Shown one piece after another: positions 11,735 to 22,499 of a stretch of 64,000 nt of DNA. Position 1 is the stretch's first letter, and every line of letters starts with the position of its first letter. The position numbers and the translations under genes were made by a program. Source of the DNA: Miscanthus floridulus (lineage: Eukaryota > Streptophyta > Magnoliopsida > Poales > Poaceae); assembly GCF_019320115.1 (NCBI RefSeq), contig NC_089594.1, forward strand, positions 20,606,055-20,670,054, given 5' to 3'. The notes under the pieces are model-generated. The model was not told the origin of the DNA. It did no database searches and saw nothing but the letters and a program-made list of their open reading frames with translations.

Positions 11735-11894
11735 CAAAAAGTTGCCGTGAGTGGCACTCTTCAATGCTATTGTTTGTGCAACCAAATATCACAGCTCCAA
11801 GGTCTTCTGGCTGGAGGTTTCTTGTGGTAATGGACAGGTTTGTCGGCCTGGTATTTTTTACAACCTGGCTCCACGAGGATTTGCTCGTCACCAT
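11735..11894 (-). pseudogene. DCD-kelch exon 1 (DCD N-terminal half)
   Basis: The exon starts at an ATG (11894-11892) giving MVTSKSSWSQVVKNTRP and runs to ...ECHSRQLFG. It ends with a GT donor at 11734-11733, one base into a Gly codon. A 179-bp intron follows, and its AG acceptor at 11557-11556 leads into GLPRA (11555-11541). There the LINE interrupts the exon. RNLQPEDLGAVIFGC and the CHSRQLFG element are the classical DCD start. About 290 bp upstream another LINE (12188-13945) sits where the 5' UTR or promoter would be. Confidence 0.8.
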
Positions 11895-12187
11895 TGTACT
11901 GATACTAGCAAGATGAGAAACCAAAGGAAAGGAATAAATATACTCCACTGTCCAGTTGATGTATATCCAGTTGCATGTTTGAGGCACGAGGCAAGAAAAG
12001 GTAGCATTCTTCAGAATCACAAGTACTTATTTTCTAAACATGAAAGCAAAGCTCAAATGACAGGAATGCAAATACAGATAATACAGTTTGGTATTACCAT
12101 ATCATTTGACTCAGCTTATTTGTACACTGAAGTTCAAGAAAACTCTCACTTGGTGCACATTATATTTTCAGACTTGTTTTCTCTGAT

Positions 12188-13945
12188 TCTTTTTTTTTTT
12201 TTTGAAAGATCTGGTTTCCCAGCTTTGTATTAAATAAGTAGAGGAAGCATCAGTCACAACAAGCGCGAGCTGCGCCTCTCCCCGTAGCCTAGGCTACAGG
12301 GAGCAGGAAAAAACATACAGGAATTAGGTCCTATTACAAAACATTTGTTTGATCAACAAAAAGCGGCTTCAAGAAGGCGCCCCCCGCGAGCGACCACAGC
12401 TGACATGTGTCTCTGATCTCCATGAATAGGGCATGTTCAGCGATGGCGTTGTCCTGAAAGATCCTCGCATTTCTCTGCTTCCATATGCACCACAGCGTCA
12501 GGACTGTCAAGCTGTGACCAATTTTATTACCATCCCTAACCAGCTGGCGTAGCCAAGTCTCCATGTCCCCTAAATCTGTCCACTGGGTTGGGTTTAAAGT
12601 ATGACAGCCACTCCATGTAGACACTAGTATCCAAACTCGTCGAGAATAGGGGCATTCAAGGAAGAGATGCTGGGCCGTCTCTAAACTTCTTTCACACAAT
12701 GCACAGAAGTAGTTATTTTCCCAACCTCGCAACTGCAGTCTTGCTGCTGTCCAAAGCCTGTCCTAGAGGAGGAGCCACAAGAAGAATTTGCATCTCGGAG
12801 GAGCCCATGCCTTCCAGATTAACTTTGGAAAGTTCGAGAGGTACAGCCCCCCAAATTGTATTTTGTAAGCAGACCTTGCTGTGTATGTGCCCGAACTTTC
12901 CGAAGTCCAAATAATGCTATCCTCCCTGTGATCATTTAAATCAATACCTGCATCCTCAATCGCTTGCCAAAGCTTGAAGAAGTCGTCCAGCAACTCCATC
13001 GTCAAGTCATGGGCAATGTCTCCAATCCAGGCGCCACCGATGACTGCATCTCTGACCGATCTCTTTTTGCTCTTGCTGTGCTTGAAGAGGCGAGGGCTTA
13101 TCTGTGCCGGGGACTTCCCGTTGAGCCAGCAGGTGAGCCAGAAGGACGCCTTCTTCCCATTATGAACCGTGACTCTCGTTGACGCATTAAAAAGGGCGAT
13201 GTCTGTCAGGTCGACCGGCAGCTCCATACCTTGCCAAGGCCGATCAGAGCTTGTCCATTCGAACCATAGCCATCTTAAGCGCAAAGCTCGGCTGAAACGC
13301 TCCAGGTCCACAATCCCGAGACCCCCAAATTCAATCGGCCTTGCCACCTCACCTTTGTCCAGGCCACTTTGCATTTACCCCCTGACAGCTCCTCATCACC
13401 CGCCCACAGGAATCTCCTTCTTGTTTTGTCCAGGTCCTCAAAACAGTTGCTTTGGCACTTGGAGTGCAGTCATCATGTATGTTGGAAGTGAGGTCAAGAC
13501 TGATCCAACAAGCTCCCTTCTACCCGCTGGGTTCAGTAATCTGCCTTGCCATCCTTGCAAGCGCGACCTACTCTTGTCCAAAACTCCTTGCACATGGGTT
13601 ATCTTTAACCGTCCCAGGGTCAATGGCAAGCCCAGATAAGTTATCGGGAAGTTGGCCCTTCTCCCAATAAAAGTGTCCAGGATGCTGTCCAGATCGAGGT
13701 TTGTGCACCTTATTGGGGCGACCATACATTTCTCCAAATTGAGTTTGAGCCCGGTTGCCTGTCCAAAGTCATCCAGGATCGAGAATAGGGCTCTAACCTC
13801 AGATCGCACCGGGTTTATGAAGATGACGGCGTCGTCAGCATACAGAGACAGTCTAAGCCTAGCTTGACGTCCTCGCAGTGGTGATAGAGCACCTTCCTCA
13901 GTTGCAATCTCCAGTACCTTTTGCAGGGTATCAATTCCTCCTCCC
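12188..13945 (-). mobile_element. 5'-truncated LINE (RT palm to zf-RVT)
   Basis: The minus strand starts in the reverse transcriptase palm (RLSLYADDAVIFINP near 13850) and continues with LFSILDDFGQATGLKLNLEK, the thumb region TYLGLPLTLGRLK, and a zf-RVT end (KFFLWLLL; NNYFCALCERSLETAQHLFLECP; LWCIWKQRNARIF). A frameshift near 13400 separates the two long frames. The A-tail appears as a T run at about 12189-12204. It is a different LINE family from the 5.5-11.5 kb element. It sits ~290 bp upstream of the DCD-kelch ATG and could separate that gene from its promoter. Confidence 0.85.
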
Positions 13946-15438
13946 CCGTTTTATACGTGTGTCAGTGACTCAGTGTCTTTGTATATGTACAGTACATATT
14001 CTTTTTTTTAGAAACATATGTACAGTATATGTACACGTATTACAGCAAGCAACCAGCAACCAGCAGAGAAAGAGGCCTGGCCCACCCGACAGAAGCACAG
14101 ACACATTGCACGGGTAGTAGTTGTATTCCTTTCTATTATTTCTCGGCCCAATTAGCGACTAGTACGGTAGGCCCACTGCTATGGTATGGGCTGCATACAG
14201 CCCTGCGTCAGCCCACTCATTCGTTCCTGTTGGGATTTATTAGCACTAAAAATTAGCAGCTAAAATTAGTACTAATGGATTTAAACAGACCTGCTAATTG
14301 TTAGTTGAAGGCTTGCTAACCATTAGTCCCATTAGTAGATTTGGAGTTACCATTGAATCAAGACCTAAACTTGAGTGAGCATGGTTGCCACGTCCAAAGT
14401 GAAATCAAACTTCGTAGAGAGAAATCATTTAGATCGTTTAGAATTTGCTTTTCCTTGAGCACCGACCAAAGGGAGAAGAGCGAGTGATCCCTCGAAATGG
14501 AGCACGAGCAATGCAACCAATGGGAGGACAAGACAAGCCCTTCCAAAAAGCTCGTTTGCCTTTCATTTAAGCGAAGTGATTCCTCGAGGTCAGGTTAAAC
14601 AAGTGAAACATTGGTTACAAAAAATCGAAAAGGAGGAGATTGTTGGATAACCAGACGTCGAAGCCAGCTTGAGAATTTCATATGCACCTTCAATTCACTA
14701 TACAATCACCTATTAGCAGGTGGATTCAAACAGCCCCATGCTAAAAATTAGCGGTTATTAGCTATTAACCAACTAATTCTCAGTGCTAATAGATCCAAAT
14801 GTCACTGTTTCTCTCTGTGCCTGTGTCGGGATCTCAAGTTAAGGCATTGTTTGGTTGAGCTATAGCTTTTGCAAAAGATGTTATGGAAAAACTACTATGA
14901 GATAGTTGAAAGCCCGTTTGGTTGACCAGCTGTGACTTTTGCAAAAGCTTCTCTCACTTACGAGCGAACCCCACACATCATGGACAACACATCTTCTTCC
15001 TCCTCTCGCCACCAAGATATTTTGCCGATGTAGGACCTGCGTCGTAGGGGAGGGGTAGGAGATGCCCCGCCACGGCGGCCTGGAGATGCGTCGTTGTCAC
15101 GGCCGCAGGGCAGGGGGCACGACTAGGAGTAGCCTGACGCCGCCGCAGCCTAGAGATGCAGGGGAGGGAGCGCGACCTGGATGCAGGGGGAGGGCGCGCG
15201 AGATACCACCGACGGCTGCGAGGTCGCGGAGTTGAGGAAGAGCGATGCCTCAGCAACACCCCTGGCTAGGTGCCGTGCTCGGAGAAGGCATCTGCGGAGG
15301 CAGCACAGAGGAGCACTAGAGAGGCCGGAGTCATGGTCGACGGCAGGCTTGCCCGCGCTCAACGGCTGCGAGCATATTTGTTTCTCACGGGGATGAATCG
15401 ATATCTACTGCCATGTGAGAACTTTTTTTTACCAAAAA
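13946..15438. other. Intergenic, MITE-rich, up to the gap
   Basis: No supported gene. A degenerate transposon-like unit spans 14231-14804, and from 14846 there are two partly repeated stretches of the form GGTTGA...TTTTGCAAAAG (14852-14880 and 14918-14950), probably a truncated MITE. The GC-rich block 15000-15380 gives short ORFs on both strands with no recognisable protein. Confidence 0.5.
14231..14804. mobile_element. Non-autonomous DNA transposon with imperfect inverted ends
   Basis: The left end (GGATTTATTAGCAC, then AAATTAGCAGCTAA) pairs imperfectly with the inverted right end (TTGGATCTATTAGCAC, then AATTAGTTGGTTAA). A second pair of inner inverted blocks contains ACCTGCTAAT. There is no coding capacity and the target duplication is not clear. 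Confidence 0.5.
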
Positions 15439-15538
15439 NNNNNNNNNNNNNNNNNNNNNNNNNNNNNNNNNNNNNNNNNNNNNNNNNNNNNNNNNNNNNN
15501 NNNNNNNNNNNNNNNNNNNNNNNNNNNNNNNNNNNNNN
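15439..15538. other. Assembly gap, 100 N
   Basis: Exactly 100 unknown bases, which usually marks a scaffold join of unknown true size. Linkage across it, including the absence of the upstream RAPTOR exons, should be treated with caution. Confidence 0.98.
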
Positions 15539-16550
15539 TGATTCAACCACTCATCTTCGATTCAACCACTCATCTTCATCTTATTCCGAGAATCAATCTT
15601 GACAATCTTCATAGCTTAGAAAACCCTTTCTATTGTGGCAGTTGCAACAATTAAAATCAAGGCAACTCAATGAGGTGATGAACCAATCTGTAATTTTAGA
15701 ATCTAATTTCAGTTTTCAATCCAATTGAATATGTACGACGACATTTATACAACTCTACATAGAGTTGGAAACTTGGATTAAAATTTAGTAGAGAAATACT
15801 GTCCAGAGTGGCTGCTCCTGCTGCTCTGCTTGTGTGCTCTTGGGGGCCTATGCGGCCGTGCTGCCTGTGCAGGTGCTGAGGCGTGGAGCCGGGCCGCCGG
15901 TGCGACGCTGGCCCCCCCCTGGAGGCTGCAGTCACGCCATGTCACACTGTGCAGTGGTCAGCTGGTCTCCCTGGCTCGCACGCTAGCGCAGCGGCACCTT
16001 TGATGGTTGCCCAACTCCAGCTGGCCAACTGAGAAATCGATTTGCTAATTTGGCTCACCAGCGGAGGACTGGTGGAAGGCGAGTGATGGTGCGACCATGC
16101 GGGCACTGGCGGGTGATAGCGCAAGCCAGAGGAGCGATCGCTGTGTCCTAGTCGGCCTGGGTGGCTGGATGGTGCTGTCTGTTGGGCTGACTTGTGAAGT
16201 ATATGGGCCAAAAATAAACAGGGTATACTTGGGGTTCCTGGGCCACGACAAGGGCCACGGCCCTAGGCCCAGGTCCGCCCCTGCTCATGTCATGTCTTAA
16301 GCTATGTTCTTTTACTAACCAAAAAAATAAATACTGTGCTGCAGTAGTCCAATGTGATGATTTTGTCACAATATCTTCTTCTTCTCCTCTAATGTTCTCA
16401 AGGACACATTTTTTTATCTATAGGCGTGAAATTAGCTGTTTGATTACTTTTATGTATGTGATTCTTGCTATTGCAGCAAGTTTTATTTTAATCTGATTTG
16501 CATTGTTTTTTATCAAGCAGTTGAGCATGACCTTGTTTCTTCTTTTTCAG
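15539..16550. other. Intergenic between gap and RAPTOR exons
   Basis: Begins with a short tandem duplication of TGATTCAACCACTCATCTTC (15539-15577). The rest (GC-rich 15780-16270, then T-rich) shows no domain. The T-rich stretch 16300-16548 looks like intron sequence leading to the AG acceptor of the first visible RAPTOR exon. I see no further RAPTOR exon here. Confidence 0.5.
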
Positions 16551-17335
16551 TCTGCATCTCAGGTCTGCTCTGGGCATTTTGCTGCTGGTTTTGCTGATGG
16601 TTCTGTCAGGATATATGACGTTCGCTCTCCTGATAGGTTAGTACAGTAGTATCTACATCCTCTGGCCTGCATTTGATGCATAGGATCCAGTTGTGCCCTA
16701 TGAAATGTCCTGCTTTCCTCTTTCTTTTCTGGCACCCTAATTATTTTTACTCTGAATATTCTTTTTCTATACTGTAGGGTTGTCTATATGGCCAGGCCAC
16801 ATGCACCAAGAACAGAAAAGGTTGTAGGCATAGGGTTTCAACCTGGATTTGATCCATACAAGGTAAATACTACCACAACTTACATTGCTATGTTTTAGAT
16901 TTTCATTGTTGAAGCAACTAAGGTATTTTGTAGTTGTCTGGGCTTGCTTTTGCTTAAGCTTTACAACTCTCCCTTTGTACTATTTATTTTGTATCACAGA
17001 TTGTAAGTGCATCTCAAGCTGGAGACATTCAGTTTCTCGATGTTAGAAGGGCAGCAGAACCCTACCTGACTATTGAGGCACACAGGGGTTCACTTACAGC
17101 ATTAGCGGTTCATCGGCATGCCCCAGTTGTTGCTAGTGGCTCAGCCAAGCAGATGATTAAAGTGTTTAGTCTTGAAGGTGAGCAGTTGACAATGATTCGC
17201 TACCAGCCATCTTTTATGGGCCAAAGAATAGGCAGTGTAAACTGTCTTTCTTTTCACCCATACAAATCACTCCTAGCTGCTGGCGCTGGTGATAACGGCC
17301 TTGTCTCTATCTATGCTGAGGAAAATTACAAGTAA
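16551..17335 (+). CDS. RAPTOR: RAPTOR (regulatory-associated protein of TOR), C-terminal exons
   Basis: Three exons with consensus borders: 16551-16636, 16778-16862 and 17000-17335. They encode the last WD40 blades: [53 protein letters not shown], then [40 protein letters not shown] and [16 protein letters not shown] presents substrates to TOR kinase in the TORC1 growth-control complex. The C-terminal WD40 propeller is one of its hallmark domains, and the full protein is over 1,300 residues, so some 90% is missing. Upstream exons are absent between 15539 and 16550 and could lie across the gap, or this is a gene fragment. The stop comes about two residues earlier than I would expect from rice-like ends. 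Confidence 0.85.
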
Positions 17336-19204
17336 GATGAGGCCTACATCTCATGACAATGCAGCCACAACACAATCGGTAGGCCTTGTGTTTTTGGCCA
17401 AGTGATGCTCCCCACAGCATGGTCCAGCTACAAGATCCAAGATGATGTGAAGCCTTGTCACAGAGACGGTGCTATTGCACCATGGCTCTCGGTGCATATC
17501 GCCTGTTGGACGACGTGTGCAATTTGTAAGATACAGCCAAGATTCGTTAGCCTCCTTGCAGAAAGTTTGTGGAACCCCTACCCTGATCCTGTCATTGAAC
17601 TCGGAGGCTCCCCCAAAATAATTAATCATACCTAGGTTAACAAAAATGTAAATAGACACCGCATTCGGGTTGTCTGTAGCCAGCATTCTTCCTTTTTCAA
17701 GTGTAAAAAGGTTTGAAGATGCTTGATATGATAAATCAGGTTTGGTAGGGGCTGCTGCCTGGGCAAGTGGGGTTGTGCATATGGGCCCAGGTAGAATGCT
17801 TGCACATGTCATCTTACAGATGATGTTGAATAGATATAGCGCTAGATGGGGTTAGTTATGGCCTGCATGAATGAAGGAATGTTGTCAAGTGACTTGCATT
17901 GTAACCATTGGAGAGTGTCCATTTGTATATATGAATCTTGTCTGTACAGTTCTAATCCGTGGAAATGGTGTGTTTTATGTTGGTGCATTTTAATACAGAT
18001 GAGCTGAGGTGCTGGAAAACTGTAATCCCCTGTGATGGTCCCTGTGCTGTTCAGCCTGATTGATGGAAGAGGACGCGTGAACCTTGAGTGGTTGATTCTC
18101 TGCCTCATCGGCATTCTGTATAGCAGATGCCAGTGTCGTTGGATTGATGCGCTTGGGATGATTGTCATAATAGTGTATGTTGTATGGAAGACTTCACTTA
18201 GCGTTAAGTGAACACCAGTTTGCAATTATGAAGAAGCAGGGATGGGAGGGAATAGTGGCACTTGAGGCGGTAATGGGATGGCCGGCTAGGTCTTTTGATG
18301 GCCTTGCTAATGACCTAGTGTTAAAGGAGATTGGAGTAAAAGGAGGATTCAGAAGCGACATTGGGGATTTCGGTACCAAGCAGCTTCAGCTCTGTTAAGT
18401 GTTCTACACTCTGCTTTGGGACCAAGTCACAATATTTTGGCCGCACAATTCTCCCTGGTGTTGCAAAAGGAAAAACATTTATAACCATCAGAAAGGAGGC
18501 ACTGACTATTATGCAGCCTGTGCTGGCCATGGAGATGCATACTTGATATTTGTAGATGTGTTTGTGTTGTAGTCAGTGGGCTAAATGAAGATGAAATGTA
18601 CCGAGAATCATGTGTTGTCAAGTGCTACAACTTACGAACTCCCAACTCGGTTTGGCATGTTGTATGCTGCTGCCGCCTTAACGAAATTGGATCGCTTGTG
18701 ATATGCTCCCTTGCCGCAGTGCAAGTTTTTGTTCTGGAACAGCAGCGTCACTGTCACTGAGCATTTAGCCTTGTCGCAGCGGCGACCGCGCGCCGCACCA
18801 CCAATCCCGTGCTGGTGCTGCGACTGCGACCCTCTTCCGCACCACCCACGGCACGACCGGCGCCCTCAACGCCCTCCTGGCCGCGCGCTGCTGCTGCTGC
18901 TGCTGCTCGTCCCTCTGTTGCATTTCTTTACAGCGCCATTACGCCGGTGTGTGTCGTGTCGTGTCCTCCTCGCCGTAGCTGGCGCATAGGAGAGACCGTC
19001 ACCGGCGACGGCGAGTGTTTGCTTCCGAGGCAGCCGCGACTGACAGGTGGGGCCACCGTTCAATGGGACCAGCTTGCAATTCGGACAAGACGCGAATTTT
19101 TGTTCTATATGAAAGAAAGGATTCCCCAAGAAGCACCGCACAGAAACAGAACCCTCTCTGCTCCTCGCACCCTCACGCTCCAAGGCGAAGGCGGCGGCGG
19201 CGCG
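17336..19204. other. RAPTOR 3' flank and DRB upstream region
   Basis: No supported ORF. 17336 to about 18000 is likely the RAPTOR 3' UTR. 18770-19200 turns GC-rich, with a short CTG/CTGCTG run near 18889-18906, and is the likely CpG-rich promoter and 5' UTR of the DRB gene that starts at 19205. Confidence 0.4.
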
Positions 19205-21538
19205 ATGGACGGCGGAGGCGGGGCCTCGCCCGATGCCACCATCTGCATCGCCCCTGGCCCTGGGCCCATCGTCGCGGTCGCCCCCGCCGGGATCAGTAAG
19301 TTGCCCCAACCCTTCCTTCCCTTCCCCTCTCGCCAAGCGCATCTCACTCTTGCCGATTCGCGCAATTTCTGAGATGATAAACTGCTAGCACCTCTACCTC
19401 GTTGCTAAGTACTCCTACAATTGCTTACCCGTCCTTAGTCCATCCTTAGCAGAGTGTCTGCAAACAGCTCTAAATTTCTCTTCTTATTCACCAACATTGT
19501 TTTCTTAGCTGCTGCGTGCTTGATTTGGCACAGGGGTTGAGAACTGCTACGTGTTCAAGAGCCGGCTGCAGGAGTACGCGCAGAAGGCTGGCCTTCCGAC
19601 CCCGGAGTACCACACCCTCAAGGAAGGCCCGTCCCACGAACCTGTCTTCAAGTCCACGGTGTTGGTGAACAACACCAGGTACGAGTCGCTGCCTGGGTTC
19701 TTCAGCCGGAAGGCTGCGGAGCAGTCGGCCGCGGAAGTCGCGCTCATGGAGATTGCCATGTCTGCTCCGGTGACCGAAACCCGAAGCATCCCAGCAGTTG
19801 TAAGTTACTACTCTCTTTTTTTTTGGCAGATATGGTTGCTAAAGATCAAGTGTGTACAAAATTATCATCCAAAAGGAAAATCTGTTTGTTCTTTGAATTT
19901 TTCAAGGTGAATGTAAATGAGTGACGATCTATGAAATCAGAGCCTAAAAGGAAAAAGCAATCTGCCTCATTCATAGTTATGCTGCTGCCTAGAACGTACA
20001 CATGGTTCTTCAAAATACATAGGTCCAATCATATCTAGTACCTGATGTGCCTTCTTCCCTTCTTTTATTTTTACGGATGTGAGAGTAGCTGAAGCCTCCT
20101 ATATTAACTTGGCATTGCGAACCTTCCATTAAATTTATTGCAAGTATGCTAATGGCACTGTTCTTTTCAAGTAATGTAAATTAGTTTAACTGTGGTTGTC
20201 ATCGTTCTTTTCAAGTATTGTAAATTAGTTTTAACTGTGGTTGTCTAGTGGTACCTGAGTACTGTCACAAGAGTATGTTTTAGGTTTCACGGCATTTCCC
20301 CAATAATATTCTTTGGTCCTATTATTTATCTGTAATTGTTAACACCAAGGTCCCCTCTAAATACGGGAATTAGTTATGAAGATGTTCGCAGGCTCATTCC
20401 GCGCAGTTTATGAACCATGAACTATGCATAGCTCACAACATGGTGACCAAATTAAGTTAGAGACATGAACCATTCATTTTTTTTGAAGGGTACATGAACC
20501 ACTCATAGCTCAAATTGTGAATTCAGATGACTAAGCATAGCATTGCAGGATCTCTTCTTGATTGGCATGTTTCTTTGATACACCTTGCTATGTTTTGCAG
20601 CAAGAAACTGGCCTGTGCAAGAATCTTCTTCAGGAGTATGCTCAGAAGATGAATTACGCCATTCCATCTTACATTTGCACTAAACAAGCTTCAGGTGTAG
20701 CTCCTTTCATATGCACTGTTGAGATTGGCGGCATACAATACATTGGTGCTGCAGCTAGAACAAAGAAGGAGGCAGAGATAAAAGCTGCCCGAACTGCTCT
20801 TCTTGCAATCCAGGGTAATTTTCTTAGCATTCAATCCAAGGGCATTCGTTGTGCAAACACTATCACTCCTTTCTTGCTCTGGCTTGGATTTTGGGTTATA
20901 AATGGACAGTGTTTGGTGCAGGGCAATCAGAAGGTTGTGCAAATGGTGGCAAAAAGTACATTGTTGTTCCTGGACAAAGGTCGGTTAAGGAGACAGATAA
21001 AAAGCCAACTGAAACCCCCAAACCACTTAAAGTTAAGAAACGTGGTCCCAGAAGGAAATGGAACAGGAGGAAATGTATGGGGATGGCTGACCAAATTGTT
21101 GATGTTCAAAAGGATGTAGAGGGGCTTGGAATGCTTCTACACTACGACTATGAAGAAGCTAGAAGAATAGAATATGAGTTATCTAGAGATACTGCAATGG
21201 TCCAATTTAACAAGGAAGTTATAATGATGCAACCTGGTGAGGGAGGAGATAGGGCAGTACAACCGGAGTCACCCAGAGATCCTGCAAAGGTCCAACACGA
21301 CAATGAAGCTCGAAGTGTCGAACAGGACGCACTCAGCAACGCTGAAGTCGTGAAGGCTAACAATGAAGCTATAACTACTGAGCATGAGTCAGTGAGCGCA
21401 TATGTAGCATTGCGATCTAATGGGGATTCTACAGATGTGAAGGAGGCACCAAGTAATACCTCAATGATGCAGCGTGAGGAATCGGAAACCACAATGCAAG
21501 AAGCACCTCACACTGGTGAGCGGGTTCAACCTAACTAG
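19205..21538 (+). CDS. Double-stranded RNA-binding protein (DRB/HYL1-like)
   Basis: Four exons (19205-19295, 19534-19799, 20601-20814, 20922-21538) join in phase to 395 codons with GT-AG borders. The first dsRBD is at about residues 34-104 (CYVFKSRLQEYAQKAG; FFSRKAAEQSAAEVALMEI). The second is at about 123-190 (LCKNLLQEYAQKMNYAIPSY; RTKKEAEIKAARTALLAIQ). A basic patch (KVKKRGPRRKWNRRK) precedes an acidic, repetitive C-terminal tail. Plant DRB proteins partner Dicer-like enzymes in miRNA and siRNA production. The double dsRBD plus a long variable tail fits the monocot DRB1/DRB2-like group, but the exact member cannot be assigned. All splice sites and frames are intact, so it is probably functional. 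Confidence 0.92.
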
Positions 21539-22480
21539 GAACCTATTTTTCGAGGAAGCAAATCTTTCTGAACAGGAAGACCAAAATGTAGGAAATGCAT
21601 GCATTGCTGTAGGCAAATAAGTCCACTGTTGTGCCTGTGGAGGAATAGATGTGAACCGAGGTAGCTAGTTTATGTTTGTTATCATTAGCCGGCTGTATTT
21701 GGTCAGGTTTTCCCTGTCATATTGGTGACCGGTGCTTACATGTGCAATGAATTTGAGGTAGCCGATCCAAACCTCCAGTTGTCCAATGGATGGTTGCTTA
21801 AATGATGTTATTCATTATTTTAAATTCTCTTATGTCAAATTATGAATACAAAAACAAACAGAGCAGTATCCTTTTCTGCACTAGCAAGGATTGCGCACCA
21901 AATGCCCAAACAGCAGTTAACCTATTTTCAGGAGTAATTGTGTGTGCCAGTTTATCAAAATGCCCGGCAAAAAAAGCATTTCACTATTTACATTCGCTTC
22001 AGACACAAAAGTGCCGTTGCCCGGCTACCCCTGAAGCATTTCAACAACCCCTGGTACCCATCTCTGAATGGCTAGATATCAACAACGCTGTAACCTTGCG
22101 CCTTCTGCACTTGATTCTCACTCAGCCATCTTCCTCCTGGTGTCCTCTGCAGACTGCCAGCCTCCATCTTCAGCGTAGACATGCGACACGACAGTGAGAC
22201 ATACGCGGCATCACTGTTCGGTGCCATTCTCAGTTCAGGATCTGTTCTGCTGCAACCTGCAACTGCAATGCAAGCAGACTCGACTTCTTTGTTCCCATGG
22301 ATCCGACAACTGCCTCCATACCGCACGCCATGGTTGGAACGGCATTGCCTCAACGAGTAGTCATCAGTCCTCTTCGCGCCAGGAGGCCAATTAGGCAAAC
22401 ATAATTGGGCCCTGTTGGGTTCATGCCATGCGCGGACAAGATGGAGCTGAACAGAAGCTTCGCTTCCCCGGTTCTGTTCG
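21480..22480. repeat. Segmental duplication, copy A (DRB 3' end to PPR 3' end)
   Basis: From the last DRB codons to about 22480 this sequence aligns collinearly, with small indels, to 37775-40130. Shared runs include AGAAGCACCTCAC, GGAACCTATTTTT, GGATGGTTGCTTA and CTTCTGCACTTGATTCTCA. Orientation is the same in both copies. Similarity ends near 22480-22500, inside the PPR-derived part. Confidence 0.85.
22050..22480 (-). pseudogene. PPR gene 3' fragment (decayed)
   Basis: The minus strand retains the C-terminus of the PPR protein encoded in full at 39746-42190: CRIHGNKE, MAPNSDAAYVSLS, NQVQKAQGYSVVDI. Several indels break the frame, and the 5' ~2 kb of the gene is missing. It lies tail-to-tail with the intact DRB gene, mirroring the arrangement at the second copy. 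Non-functional. Confidence 0.85.
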
Positions 22481-22499
22481 AGTGGCAACATGTTCAGAG

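Larger units (their letters stand above)
1753..11894 (-). pseudogene. DCD-domain kelch-repeat protein gene, disrupted
   Basis: Nine exon pieces on the minus strand spell a plant protein with an N-terminal DCD (development and cell death) domain, a low-complexity linker, a short coiled region and C-terminal kelch blades. Landmarks are RNLQPEDLGAVIFGC and SYVRN...FNYDD (DCD), then EQCLGSEDVIYLVGGFDGF, GSLAGVSVNGRIYAFGGGDG and SAERLDP-like SCAERLDPREPNW (kelch). Lesions: a 6-kb LINE splits a DCD exon (5478-11540); a second LINE lies at 4032-4650; exon 3 is out of phase with its acceptor; there is a 1-nt loss near 5062; a duplication breakpoint ends exon 6 at about 2745; a MITE cuts an exon at 2112; there is a 1-nt gain near 1780; and the last blades are absent. 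Family members act in stress and cell-death responses. This copy cannot encode a normal product. Confidence 0.85.
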
